From NCBI GenBank assembly GCA_036654375.1, contig JAVVSD010000013.1, positions 1 through 46,592 of the forward strand: DNA of 46,592 nt, given 5' to 3'. This document shows positions 1 to 8,520 of the stretch, piece by piece (the stretch's first letter is position 1; each line of letters starts with the position of its first letter). A program made the position numbers and the translations under genes. A model generated the notes under the pieces. It saw only the letters and a program-made list of their open reading frames with translations, did no database searches and was not told the origin of the DNA. Source of the stretch: RZYX01 sp036654375. GTDB lineage: Bacteria; Bacillota; Clostridia; Oscillospirales; Acutalibacteraceae.

Positions 1-44
1 AAAGGAAAAGGTTGACAAGCTTTCCTTTAGAAAACTTGTCAACC
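1..44 (-). terminator. Rho-independent terminator of tRNA-Leu
   Basis: A 10-bp perfect inverted repeat (GGTTGACAAG at 10-19 with CTTGTCAACC at 35-44) is followed, reading the minus strand, by TTTTCCTTT. It lies directly downstream of the minus-strand tRNA gene. Confidence 0.8.
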
Positions 45-49
45 TATCT

Positions 50-132
50 TGGTGCGGATAACAGGACTTGAACCTGCATGCTTTCGCACTAGATCCTAAA
101 TCTAGCGTGTCTGCCAATTCCACCATATCCGC
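50..132 (-). tRNA. tRNA-Leu, anticodon UAG
   Basis: On the minus strand the 7-bp acceptor arms GCGGATA and TATCCGC pair and the gene encodes its own 3' ACCA. The T arm contains GGTTCAAGTCC. The anticodon stem CTAGA/TCTAG encloses the loop TTTAGGA, giving anticodon TAG, which reads CUN leucine codons. A long variable arm (TGCGAAAGCA) makes it a class II tRNA, as expected for leucine. It has its own promoter and terminator and so appears to be a single-gene unit. Confidence 0.95.
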
Positions 133-144
133 AAGTGCTTAAAA

Positions 145-173
145 ATTATAACAGAATTAAAAAGAATTTTCAA
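145..173 (-). promoter_or_regulatory. Sigma-A promoter of tRNA-Leu
   Basis: On the minus strand TTGAAA (168-173) is separated by 17 bp from a perfect TATAAT (145-150). Transcription would start about 6 bp before the mature tRNA 5' end. Confidence 0.75.
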
Positions 174-243
174 CCGAAATATTATATAATTTTATTTTTT
201 CATTTAACATTATAGTTCTCAAAATGATTTGAACACGATTTTA

Positions 244-272
244 TGGACATTAAAACACTTTTGTATTAAAAT
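244..272 (+). promoter_or_regulatory. Probable sigma-A promoter of the WYL regulator-queH unit
   Basis: TGGACA (244-249), a 17-bp spacer and TAAAAT (267-272), about 40 bp before the coding sequence. Each hexamer departs from consensus at one position. Confidence 0.5.
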
Positions 273-313
273 AGATAAACAAGTAGAAAATAGTATTTAG
301 GAGGTATGCAGCA

Positions 314-1315
314 ATGTCAGGGAAAGCAAATTCAAAGCTTAAATTGCTATATCTTATGGATATTTTTTATTATAAAACAGATGAAGATAATATTTTATCT
401 GCAAATGAATTGTGCGATGAACTTGAAAAGATGCATGGCATAATTGCTGAAAGAAAATCGATTTATACTGATATTGAAGTTCTCCAAGAATATGGAATGG
501 ATATAATATTTACAAGAGTTCCAAAGAGAGGCTACTTTCTTGCAAGCCGAAAATACGAAATTGCTGAAATAAGACTTCTTATAGACGCTGTTCAGGCGGC
601 AGGTTTTATAACTCCCAAAAAAACTCTTCAACTCATTGATAAAATAAAAAAAGAATCAAGCATCTATCAAGCTCAAAAGCTGGGCCATCAGGTGTATGTG
701 GACAACAGAGTCAAGTGTGATAATGAAGAAATATATTATAATATTGACCTGCTAAATAATGCGATAGAAAGCAATAAGCAGGTAAGGCTTGTGTATGTTC
801 GGCACAGGATTGATAACAATATGGCTCCGCAAAAAGAGGAGAAAATTCTAAAAGTTAACCCTTACGCACTCATATGGTCAAATGACCATTACTATCTTGT
901 TGGCAACAATCCAAAATACGATAATCTCATGCATCTTAGAATAGATAGAATGAAAAAGGTCACACGACTTGAAGAGAAATCTCGACCATATTCAGAGGTT
1001 TCAGAGTTTAAAAATTCATTTGATGTTGCGTTGTATGCAAGCAGAATGTTTAATATGTTTAGCGGAGAAATAAAGCAGGTAAAACTAATTTGTGATAACA
1101 CAATTGCAGAGGAAATTCTGGACAGGTTTGGCGACAATGCAAACATAAGATATTATGATGAAAACAGCTTCTTAATGACAGCAACTGCAACGATGGGGCA
1201 GGGGCTTGTATCGTGGATAATGCAGTATGGAAAAAGTATTACAATTGTTGAACCACAAGAACTCAAAAATCTTTTGCTTTCAAAGGCAGAAGAAATAGCA
1301 CTTAAATATAGGTGA
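314..1315 (+). CDS. WYL-domain transcriptional regulator (YafY/PafC type)
   Basis: Predicted cytoplasmic DNA-binding regulator of 333 residues. The N-terminal ~65 residues form a helix-turn-helix. The WYL domain covers about residues 140-225; its signature appears as YYLVG near residue 193, followed by LRIDRM. A C-terminal WCX-like extension ends the protein. WYL domains are thought to bind nucleic-acid or nucleotide ligands and control stress, phage-defence or DNA-damage genes. The ATG is fixed by an AGGAGGT ribosome site 8 bp upstream. queH follows after 4 bp, with its ribosome site inside the end of this gene, so the two are co-transcribed. The target genes cannot be told from the sequence; the resident CRISPR locus lies more than 36 kb away and no link is implied. 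Confidence 0.85.
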   Translation: MSGKANSKLKLLYLMDIFYYKTDEDNILSANELCDELEKMHGIIAERKSIYTDIEVLQEYGMDIIFTRVPKRGYFLASRKYEIAEIRLLIDAVQAAGFITPKKTLQLIDKIKKESSIYQAQKLGHQVYVDNRVKCDNEEIYYNIDLLNNAIESNKQVRLVYVRHRIDNNMAPQKEEKILKVNPYALIWSNDHYYLVGNNPKYDNLMHLRIDRMKKVTRLEEKSRPYSEVSEFKNSFDVALYASRMFNMFSGEIKQVKLICDNTIAEEILDRFGDNANIRYYDENSFLMTATATMGQGLVSWIMQYGKSITIVEPQELKNLLLSKAEEIALKYR

Positions 1316-1319
1316 TGTA

Positions 1320-1979
1320 ATGGAACAGATTAATTACCAGAAACAGCTTGAAAAGCTACTTGACAATATAAAAAGCACAGGGGAAAAGCCGTCAATGCTC
1401 TTGCATAGTTGCTGTGCTCCATGTAGCAGTTATGTGCTGAAATATCTTTCTGATTTTTTTAAAATAACAGTTTTTTATTTTAATCCAAATATATTTCCAA
1501 TAGAAGAATACTTAAAAAGGAAAGAAGAACAGAAGCGACTGATAACACTAATGAATTCAGATGACAAGGAAATATACTTTACAGACTGTGATTACGACTA
1601 TAATAGCTTCTTAGATATAGCAAAAGGGCTTGAAAATGAGCGTGAGGGTGGAGATAGATGCACAGCGTGCTATAAACTTCGTCTTGAGGCAGCAGCGAAC
1701 AAAGCAAAAGAGTTAGAGTGTGATTACTTTGGCACAACTTTGACCGTAAGCCCGTATAAAAACGCAAAAAAGCTTAATGATATAGGAAAAAAGCTTGAAA
1801 GTGATTATGAAGTTAAATTTTTTGTTTCAGATTTTAAAAAACGAGAAGGCTATAAAATTTCAATTGAATTATCAAAAAAATATAATCTGTATCGGCAAGA
1901 TTATTGCGGTTGTGAGTTTAGCCTTAGGCAATCGCATGAACAAAAGGAAAAGAAGAATCAAAACAATTGTAAGGCTTAA
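1320..1979 (+). CDS. queH: Epoxyqueuosine reductase QueH
   Basis: Catalyses the last step of queuosine biosynthesis, reducing epoxyqueuosine to queuosine at position 34 of tRNAs with GUN anticodons. It is the cobalamin-independent counterpart of QueG. The 219-residue protein shows the family's cysteines: HSCCAPC (C31, C32, C35), CTAC (C114, C117) and DYCGC (C196, C198), which bind a 4Fe-4S cluster and a neighbouring metal in characterised members. Length is typical. The start is supported by AGGTGATGTA just upstream, inside the end of the WYL gene. No other queuosine gene is present, so it may act on salvaged precursor or depend on genes elsewhere. Confidence 0.93.
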   Translation: MEQINYQKQLEKLLDNIKSTGEKPSMLLHSCCAPCSSYVLKYLSDFFKITVFYFNPNIFPIEEYLKRKEEQKRLITLMNSDDKEIYFTDCDYDYNSFLDIAKGLENEREGGDRCTACYKLRLEAAANKAKELECDYFGTTLTVSPYKNAKKLNDIGKKLESDYEVKFFVSDFKKREGYKISIELSKKYNLYRQDYCGCEFSLRQSHEQKEKKNQNNCKA

Positions 1980-2044
1980 CTACTTTACACCATATTGCGA
2001 AAAAGTGTCAAATTATAAAGCATATTGTCGAAAGCTGAGTTAGG

Positions 2045-2073
2045 TTGACTAAAAAATTCTAATGTTGTATAAT
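2045..2073 (+). promoter_or_regulatory. Sigma-A promoter of the sugar transferase gene
   Basis: TTGACT (2045-2050), a 17-bp spacer and a perfect TATAAT (2068-2073), about 55 bp before the start codon. Confidence 0.75.
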
Positions 2074-2130
2074 TATATAGTTTTAAATTGGTAATAAATT
2101 GCCCTGAAATGTTTAAGGAGAATTTTTAAA

Positions 2131-3492
2131 ATGCAAAAAAACTACTATAAATTTAAAAAAACAATAATGGTTCTGATGTCAGCAGCTATATTTTTTCTTT
2201 TGGTTTTAGCTTTTGCATATGTTTGGTATACAGATTACAATTATAACATTTTAACCGGAGCACCCTTCTTTACCAGAAGAGGCAACTGGCTTATAATTGC
2301 ACTTTATGGACTTATGCATTTGTTCTTTACTAAAATATATGGTGGATATAAAATTGGATATTACAAGATGTCAAACATCATATATTCACAGATGTTGTCC
2401 ACTTTTCTTGTAAATGTTCTTGTTTATTTTGAAATCTGTCTTATTGGAAAAGTAATGGTGAGCATAGCGCCTATAATTAAATTAACAGCAATCGATGTAG
2501 CCCTTGTAATTATGTGGACTTATGTTGTTACAAAGATTTATGAGCATATTTTTCCGCCAAGGAAGCTATTAATTATTTACAGCAATCATAATGCAACAAA
2601 CTTGATTAGAAAAATGAGCCAGCGTTCAGACAAATACCAAATTTGTGAAGCAATTAATATTGAAGAGGGAATGGAATTAATAAAAACCCGTATAGATAAA
2701 TATGATGGTGCAATAATTTGTGATGCACCAAGTAAAGTCAGAAACGATATTCTCAAATATTGTTTTGAAACATCAAAGAGGACATATATAACTCCCAAAA
2801 TATCAGATATTATTATTCGCGGAGCAGATGAACTCAACCTGTTTGATACCCCGATTCTTCTATGCAGGAATAGAGGGCTTTCTATTGAACAGAGATTTTT
2901 AAAGCGAATTACGGATATCGTATTTTCGCTGTTAGCTCTTATTGTTTTATCTCCATTTTTAATTTTAATTGCAATAGCAATCAAGTTATATGACAAAGGA
3001 CCAGTATTTTTTACTCAGGAAAGAGTTACGGTCAATGGAAAAAAGTTTAAAATATATAAATTTAGAAGCATGATTGTTAATGCAGAGGCAGAGGGTATTT
3101 CAATTCCTGCAACAGACAATGACCCAAGGATTACGCCTATCGGCAAATTTATCAGAAAAATTAGGTTTGATGAGTTTCCACAACTTATTAATATTATCAA
3201 AGGTGATATGTCAATTGTTGGACCAAGACCGGAGAGAACAGAGCATGTTGAAGAATATATCAAAGAGATGCCTGAATTCAAATACCGCACAAAGGTTAAG
3301 GCAGGGCTTACAGGCTACGCACAGGTTTACGGCAAATATAATACAACCGCGTATGACAAGCTTAAACTTGACATGATGTATATCGAAAACTATTCTCTAA
3401 GACTTGATTTTCAGTTGATTATAATGACTGTTAAGGTTCTGTTCATGAAAGAAAGTACAGAGGGATTTGAGCAAGGCGAACATATGGGGTAA
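2131..3492 (+). CDS. Membrane sugar transferase (polyprenyl-phosphate sugar-1-phosphate transferase)
   Basis: Predicted to start an exopolysaccharide or glycan repeat unit by moving a sugar-1-phosphate from a nucleotide sugar to undecaprenyl phosphate. The 453 residues begin with about four or five membrane segments (residues ~10-140), continue with a Rossmann-like middle domain (~150-250), and end in the bacterial sugar transferase domain (~255-445). That domain shows one long membrane helix, FKIYKFRSM, RFDEFPQLINIIKGDMSIVGPRPE and a C-terminal AGLTGYAQV segment. This matches the family's topology and length. It stands alone, flanked by its own promoter and a terminator, with no glycosyltransferase, flippase or polymerase nearby, so the glycan it starts is unknown. 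Confidence 0.88.
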   Translation: MQKNYYKFKKTIMVLMSAAIFFLLVLAFAYVWYTDYNYNILTGAPFFTRRGNWLIIALYGLMHLFFTKIYGGYKIGYYKMSNIIYSQMLSTFLVNVLVYFEICLIGKVMVSIAPIIKLTAIDVALVIMWTYVVTKIYEHIFPPRKLLIIYSNHNATNLIRKMSQRSDKYQICEAINIEEGMELIKTRIDKYDGAIICDAPSKVRNDILKYCFETSKRTYITPKISDIIIRGADELNLFDTPILLCRNRGLSIEQRFLKRITDIVFSLLALIVLSPFLILIAIAIKLYDKGPVFFTQERVTVNGKKFKIYKFRSMIVNAEAEGISIPATDNDPRITPIGKFIRKIRFDEFPQLINIIKGDMSIVGPRPERTEHVEEYIKEMPEFKYRTKVKAGLTGYAQVYGKYNTTAYDKLKLDMMYIENYSLRLDFQLIIMTVKVLFMKESTEGFEQGEHMG

Positions 3493-3513
3493 ATTAAAAT
3501 TTGATAAAATAAT

Positions 3514-3541
3514 AAACTCCTGTGCAGATGCACGGGAGTTT
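3514..3541. terminator. Bidirectional hairpin between the sugar transferase and ackA
   Basis: The inverted repeat AAACTCCTGTGC / GCACGGGAGTTT (one G-T pair) has a 4-nt loop and lies between the ends of two convergent genes. T-rich flanks are short, so termination efficiency is uncertain. Confidence 0.65.
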
Positions 3542-3562
3542 AATTTATGCTAATAATAGATG

Positions 3563-4768
3563 TTATAGAGCTTCAACAATTTCCTTTGTATCTCTTGCAA
3601 TAACAAGCTCTTCATTTGTGGGAATAACAAATAAGGAAACTGAAGAATCGTCAGTAGAGAACTTACCTTCGTTACCTCTAACAAGCTTTTCGTTTTCGTC
3701 TTCGCTAAATTTAAGTCCAAGGAAGCTTAAGTTTTCACAAACATTCTTTCTGAGTGCAGTAACATTTTCACCAATACCGCCGGTAAATACGATTGCGTCA
3801 ACTCCATTCATTGCAGCTACATATGAGCCAATGAATTTACGAATTTGGTAGTACTGTATCTTTCTCGCGAGAATTGCACGCTCATTTCCACGCTCACAAG
3901 CAGCAGAAATATCACGCTCATCGCTTGAAATACCTGAAATACCAAGAACACCAGACTTTTTATTCAAAATTTCGCGAGTTTCTTTTGGGGACCATCCTTC
4001 TTTTTCTTGAAGATAAGTAATAACAGAAGGGTCAATAGCACCGCAACGAGTACCCATAATAAATCCGTCAAGAGGAGTAAGCCCCATGCTTGTGTCAATA
4101 ACTTTACCATCTTGAATAGCGGTAATAGATGAGCCATTACCAAGGTGACAAGTAATTACCTTAATATCTTTAAGGTCTTTGCCCATCAGCTCTGCACACT
4201 TTGAACTTACAAATCTGTGAGATGTGCCGTGGAAGCCATAACGCCTAACCTTGTACTTTTTATAATATTCATAAGGAATAGGAAACATATAAGCCTCTGG
4301 AGGCATTGTGCTGTGAAAAGCATTGTCAAAAACAACAACCTCAGGTGTGTCAGTACCAAAAGCTTCAATACAGGCCTTAATCCCCTGTATATGTGCAGGA
4401 TTATGAAGTGGAGAGAGGTCGCTAAGCTCCTCAATGCCCTTCAATACATTGTCATCAACAATAACACTATGATTGAATAATGAACCACCCTGAACAATAC
4501 GGTGACCAACAGCAGCGATTTCATCAAGGCTGTCAATAACCTTGCACTTGCCCTCAGTAAGGACTTTTTTAACTTCAAGGAAAGCCACTGTGTGATTAGC
4601 AAAATCTATATCATACGAAAAATTTCTGCCATCACTTGTTTTTCCTTCAATGTGTCCGCCGATTCCGATACGCTCGCAGATACCCTTTGCGATTACAGAC
4701 TCATCATTCATACAAAGTAGCTGATATTTTAGTGAAGAGCTACCAGCATTAATTACCAAAATGTTCAA
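3563..4768 (-). CDS. ackA: Acetate kinase
   Basis: Interconverts acetyl phosphate + ADP and acetate + ATP, the ATP-yielding last step of fermentative acetate formation. The protein shows NAGSSSLKYQL at the N terminus, HLGNGSS (phosphate binding), GTRCGAIDP and FTGGIGEN, in the family's order. I place the start at a TTG (4766-4768) with GGGAGG 8 bp upstream, which gives the expected N terminus M-N-I-L-V-I-N-A-G and 401 residues, the usual length; the longer reading from 4816 adds 16 non-homologous residues. No phosphotransacetylase gene is adjacent. It is divergent from tmcAL, whose enzyme uses acetate. Confidence 0.96.
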   Translation of the reverse strand: MNILVINAGSSSLKYQLLCMNDESVIAKGICERIGIGGHIEGKTSDGRNFSYDIDFANHTVAFLEVKKVLTEGKCKVIDSLDEIAAVGHRIVQGGSLFNHSVIVDDNVLKGIEELSDLSPLHNPAHIQGIKACIEAFGTDTPEVVVFDNAFHSTMPPEAYMFPIPYEYYKKYKVRRYGFHGTSHRFVSSKCAELMGKDLKDIKVITCHLGNGSSITAIQDGKVIDTSMGLTPLDGFIMGTRCGAIDPSVITYLQEKEGWSPKETREILNKKSGVLGISGISSDERDISAACERGNERAILARKIQYYQIRKFIGSYVAAMNGVDAIVFTGGIGENVTALRKNVCENLSFLGLKFSEDENEKLVRGNEGKFSTDDSSVSLFVIPTNEELVIARDTKEIVEAL

Positions 4769-4847
4769 AAATAAAACCTCCCATTTTCTGTTATGGCGTC
4801 TTGTAACAAGATACAAACTAATATATAATTATAGAATAACATTGATA

Positions 4848-4876
4848 ATTATACCTTATAATACGACATATATCAA
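4848..4876 (-). promoter_or_regulatory. Sigma-A promoter of ackA
   Basis: On the minus strand TTGATA (4871-4876) is 17 bp from a perfect TATAAT (4848-4853). The leader to the TTG start is about 75 nt. Confidence 0.7.
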
Positions 4877-4930
4877 CAAAAATATTATATAAAAAATCCA
4901 AAAAAACTAACTTAAAAAGGGTGCTTTGAA

Positions 4931-6124
4931 ATGAATGTCCATGGAATAGTTGCAGAGTATAATCCATTTCATAAAGGTCATAAATACTTGATAAATGAAT
5001 GTAGAGCACAAGGCGCAACTCATGTTGTTGTTGTAATGAGCGGAAACTATGTTCAGCGTGGAGAACCGGCAATATTGGATAAGTGGACAAGGGCAAAAGC
5101 AGCACTGGTTGGAGGTGCAGACCTTGTCTTGGAGCTTCCACTTGTCTGGTCGCTTTCCTCAGCTGAAGGTTTTGCCAGAGGAGCAGTGGAGATAATTAAC
5201 GCTCTTGGCTGTGTGGAAACGCTTAGCTTCGGCAGTGAAAGCTCGGATTTGGCGTCACTTCAGTTGCTTGCAAATGCTGCTGTATCGACTGAAACCATAG
5301 AAAGTACAAAAAAATATCTCAAACAAAAAATCAGCTATCCGAGTGCAAGGCAAAAAGCAATTGAAGAAACCTGCGGGCAACAGATAGCGTCATTTTTAAA
5401 TAATCCAAATGACATACTCGGAGTTGAATATATAAAGGCACTAAACTTAATCAAATCAAATATAACCCCAAATCCAATAAAGAGGATAGGCCCAAGTCAT
5501 GACGCACCTGATGAACAAAAAAACTTCCTCAGTGCATCGCAGATAAGAAAACAGATAGATTTTGGGGAATACAGTTGCTTTGAGTTTATTCCGCCAGAGG
5601 TTGAGAGTATATTAAATGCACAGATAGCTCTTGGAAAGGCACCTGTCAGAATTGCAAAAATTGAGACTTCAATTCTTTCAAAGCTTCGTGTTATGACGAT
5701 TGAAGAAATAAAAGAAGCACCTGATGTTTCAGAAGGTCTTGAAAATAGAATCGCAAGCTGTGTAAAATCAGCAAGAACATTAGATGAACTGTATGAAAAA
5801 ATAAAAACGAAACGCTATACCCATTCAAGGATAAGGCGTATAATTATGTCATCATTTCTTAATATAAGGGCAGAAGATAGCAAAAAAAGCCCCCCGTATT
5901 TAAAAGTACTGGGATTTAATGAAAAGGGGCAGGAGCTGTTGAGGCAGGCAAAGCAAAAGGCAACATTGCCAATAATTATGAAACCCGTTCAGATAAAAGA
6001 ACTGGATGCCTATGCACAAAGAATTTTTGAGCTTGAATGTGCATCAACAGATATTTATACTCTTGCGATGCCAACGCCTCTTCCATGTGGAATGGAAATG
6101 ACAGAGAATGTTGTGAGAATTTAA
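4931..6124 (+). CDS. tmcAL: tRNA(Met) cytidine acetate ligase TmcAL (YlbM family)
   Basis: Family members make N4-acetylcytidine at the wobble position of elongator tRNA-Met by activating acetate with ATP to acetyl-AMP and transferring it to the base. The 397-residue protein begins VHGIVAEYNPFHKGHKYLI, with the nucleotidyltransferase HxGH motif (HKGH). MSGNYVQRGEPAI follows, then ELPLVWS and SFGSES, all typical of the family. The C-terminal half is helical, with a Lys/Arg-rich region (RYTHSRIRRI) suited to tRNA binding. The ATG follows AAAAAGGGTG. Its neighbour ackA makes acetate, so proximity is biochemically sensible although the genes are divergent. Confidence 0.92.
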   Translation: MNVHGIVAEYNPFHKGHKYLINECRAQGATHVVVVMSGNYVQRGEPAILDKWTRAKAALVGGADLVLELPLVWSLSSAEGFARGAVEIINALGCVETLSFGSESSDLASLQLLANAAVSTETIESTKKYLKQKISYPSARQKAIEETCGQQIASFLNNPNDILGVEYIKALNLIKSNITPNPIKRIGPSHDAPDEQKNFLSASQIRKQIDFGEYSCFEFIPPEVESILNAQIALGKAPVRIAKIETSILSKLRVMTIEEIKEAPDVSEGLENRIASCVKSARTLDELYEKIKTKRYTHSRIRRIIMSSFLNIRAEDSKKSPPYLKVLGFNEKGQELLRQAKQKATLPIIMKPVQIKELDAYAQRIFELECASTDIYTLAMPTPLPCGMEMTENVVRI

Positions 6125-6153
6125 GTATTTCAAAACATCATATAATAAGTAAA

Positions 6154-6188
6154 GGATGTAACTGCAATGGCAGTTGCATCCTTTTTTT
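6154..6188 (+). terminator. Rho-independent terminator of tmcAL
   Basis: GGATGTAACTGC / GGCAGTTGCATCC forms a strong stem with a short loop, followed by CTTTTTTTG. Confidence 0.85.
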
Positions 6189-6239
6189 GTTAGTGCCTTA
6201 AATTAGTGACGGAAGTACAAAAGTGTGTGTTTACAATAG

Positions 6240-6902
6240 TCAGTTGTCATAAATTATTTTCCCATCTTGTACTCGAATGATTCGTTTCGCAGATTTTGCA
6301 AGCTCCTCATCATGAGTGATAAGAATAATGGTTTTGCCATCATCGTTAAGTTCAAAAAGCATATTTATTACTTCTTTTCCAGAAGTGCTGTCAAGATTTC
6401 CCGTGGGTTCATCAGCAAGAATAATTGGCGGTATGGCAGCCAATGCTCTGGCGATTGCAACACGCTGTTGCTGACCGCCTGAAAGCTGAGATGGCAGGTG
6501 GTGAATTCGATTTTCAAGCCCGACCTTGGTTAAAGCATCAACTGAAATTTTATGCCTTTCATCTTTTTTCATACCACGATAAATCAGTGGTAACTCAACA
6601 TTTCCGCAAGCTGTAAGACTGGGAATAAGATTGAATCCCTGAAAGATAAAGCCGATTTGACGATTTCTAATATCGGACAAGGTATCATCATCAAGGCTGG
6701 AAACATCTTCGCTTTTCAAATAATAGTTTCCACTTGTTGGGGTGTCAAGCAAGCCGATAATATTCATCAATGTAGATTTTCCAGAGCCTGATTGACCGAC
6801 AATTGCCACAAATTCACCATTGTCAATTTCAATAGAAACATTATCAAGAGCCTTTACTTCGTTCTCACCGGAATTATATATTTTTGAAACATTTTTAATC
6901 AT
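6240..6902 (-). CDS. ABC transporter ATP-binding protein (MacB/LolD family), orphan
   Basis: Nucleotide-binding subunit of an ABC exporter of the MacB/LolD/FtsE group. It has Walker A GQSGSGKST, the Q-loop GFIFQGFNLIP, the signature LSGGQQQR, Walker B ILADEPTGNLDS and the switch histidine in ITHDEEL. I start it at ATG 6900-6902 (M-I-K-N-V-S), giving 220 residues as is usual; a longer in-frame reading to 6968 adds 22 residues unlike the family. An AAGGAGG lies 20 bp upstream of this ATG, an unusually long gap, so the true start is not certain. No permease gene is adjacent on either side, which is odd for this family; the partner must be elsewhere or lost. Confidence 0.85.
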   Translation of the reverse strand: MIKNVSKIYNSGENEVKALDNVSIEIDNGEFVAIVGQSGSGKSTLMNIIGLLDTPTSGNYYLKSEDVSSLDDDTLSDIRNRQIGFIFQGFNLIPSLTACGNVELPLIYRGMKKDERHKISVDALTKVGLENRIHHLPSQLSGGQQQRVAIARALAAIPPIILADEPTGNLDSTSGKEVINMLFELNDDGKTIILITHDEELAKSAKRIIRVQDGKIIYDN

Positions 6903-7044
6903 TAACAGCTTTAATTTGCCCGCCTCCTTCAAAATAGTCACACATATAGTATGAGCAAGAAAATACATAATAAAATCAAAATGTAACTGATGTATAAAAA
7001 AAACAAAAAATGGCTAAAATATGCATAGAAAAGGAGGGTAAATA

Positions 7045-7488
7045 ATGCCAATCACAAATAAAGAGTATGATGACATGGCGAAAAAGGCATCTCCGCCATC
7101 ACCAAAAATCAAAAACTGCTTAAACGCATTTTGGATAGGTGGGCTTATCTGCACGATAGGACAAGGGTTTCGCACATATTATGAATATCTTAAATTATCG
7201 GAAGACGAAGTAAAGGTGGCAGTTGTGGTAACTCTGATAGTTATAACAGCCATTCTGACGGCGATAGGTGTTTTTGACGAGATAGCAAGGGTAGCAGGGG
7301 CAGGAACAGTTGTTCCAATAACAGGATTTGCGAATTCTGTAGTTTCACCTGCTATGGAGTTTCAGAGTGAAGGACGAATACTCGGAACTGGTGCAAATAT
7401 GTTTAAAATTGCGGGGCCAGTAATAGTTTATGGGTGCAGTTCAGCTGTGATTTACGGTCTGATAGTATGGATTTTTAAGCTATATTAA
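7045..7488 (+). CDS. spoVAC: Stage V sporulation protein AC
   Basis: Membrane protein of the SpoVA channel, which moves Ca2+-dipicolinic acid into the forespore and out again at germination. The 147 residues contain several hydrophobic segments and family motifs PVTGFANS-like (VPITGFANSVVSPAMEF) and the terminal AGPVIVYG region. The ATG follows AAAAGGAGGGTAAATA. It is the first gene of spoVAC-spoVAD-(54-aa ORF)-spoVAE; spoVAA, spoVAB and spoVAF are not present here. Sporulation-specific transcription (sigma-G in relatives) is expected, but I could not identify a convincing promoter. Confidence 0.95.
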   Translation: MPITNKEYDDMAKKASPPSPKIKNCLNAFWIGGLICTIGQGFRTYYEYLKLSEDEVKVAVVVTLIVITAILTAIGVFDEIARVAGAGTVVPITGFANSVVSPAMEFQSEGRILGTGANMFKIAGPVIVYGCSSAVIYGLIVWIFKLY

Positions 7489-7501
7489 AGGAGATAATAA
7501 G

Positions 7502-8518
7502 ATGGCTATTAAGCAGGGACAATACACATTTTATCTGCCTACAAAGCCCGCAATAATTGGATGTGCAGCAGTTGTAGGGAAAAAAGAGGGCGAAGGACCT
7601 CTTGCCAGTGAGTTTGACTGTATTTTCGATGATGCGACACTTGGCGAAGATTCGTGGGAAAAGGCAGAGAGTGCAATTCATAAAGATGCAGTGATGAGAG
7701 CAATGGTAAAAGCACAAAAAACTCCAGCCCAGATTGATATGATATTTTCAGGTGATTTGCTCGACCAGTGCATTGGAACAACATTTAGCATAAAGGAGTT
7801 AAATATACCTTTTGCAGGGCTTTATGGGGCTTGCTCAACAATGGCATTGTCACTTGCAATTGCGGGACTTTTAACAGACAGCGGAGTTATTAACACTGCA
7901 GTGGCAGCAACATCATCTCACTTCTGTTCCGCAGAAAAACAGTTCAGACAGCCACTTGAATATGGCGGGCAAAGACCCCCAAGCGCACAGTGGACAGTAA
8001 CAGGTGCTGGAGCGGCAGTCGTACAGAAAGGGACACAGGGCGTTTGTATAGAGGCAGTGCAAATTGGAAGAATTCAAGATAAGGGCATCAAGGATGCGAA
8101 CAATATGGGAGCTGCAATGGCACCAGCAGCGGCAGAAACAATTGCAACATTTCTTACAGATACAGGCACAACGCCAGAGGACTACGATATGATTCTGACA
8201 GGCGATTTAGGAAAAGTCGGCACAACACTTTTGCTTGAACTTTTAAACTTGGAAAAAGGTATAGACATAAGTGGTGTACATTCAGACTGTGGAATAATGA
8301 TGTTTGATTGCGAGGAACAAGATGTAAATTCAGGCGGCTCTGGGTGTGGATGCAGTGGATCAATTGTCTGCTCACACATATTTAACAGACTAACTCAAAA
8401 AAGCCTTAACAAGGTTCTTTTTGTTGGAACTGGAGCATTGATGTCACCTGTATCCTCGCTACAAGGAGCTTCAATTCCATCAATTGCACACGCAGTATTA
8501 CTAACTTCGGGAGGATAA
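7502..8518 (+). CDS. spoVAD: Stage V sporulation protein AD
   Basis: Soluble, dipicolinic-acid-binding subunit of the SpoVA channel with a thiolase/ketoacyl-synthase-like fold. The 338-residue length is typical. Conserved stretches include the PAIIGCAAVVGKKEGEGPL start, SGDLLDQCIGTTF, LYGACSTMALSLAIA, SHFCSAEKQFR and the C-terminal GTGALMSP. The ATG follows AAGGAGATAATAAG, 13 bp after spoVAC. Its last codons contain the ribosome site of the small ORF behind it, showing tight operon packing. Confidence 0.96.
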   Translation: MAIKQGQYTFYLPTKPAIIGCAAVVGKKEGEGPLASEFDCIFDDATLGEDSWEKAESAIHKDAVMRAMVKAQKTPAQIDMIFSGDLLDQCIGTTFSIKELNIPFAGLYGACSTMALSLAIAGLLTDSGVINTAVAATSSHFCSAEKQFRQPLEYGGQRPPSAQWTVTGAGAAVVQKGTQGVCIEAVQIGRIQDKGIKDANNMGAAMAPAAAETIATFLTDTGTTPEDYDMILTGDLGKVGTTLLLELLNLEKGIDISGVHSDCGIMMFDCEEQDVNSGGSGCGCSGSIVCSHIFNRLTQKSLNKVLFVGTGALMSPVSSLQGASIPSIAHAVLLTSGG

Positions 8519-8520
8519 AT

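Noticed and set aside
6991..7021. Sigma-G promoter for spoVAC (TGTATA-N18-TAAAATA)
   Set aside because: The -10 matches the sigma-G consensus poorly and would leave a very short leader; too weak to list.
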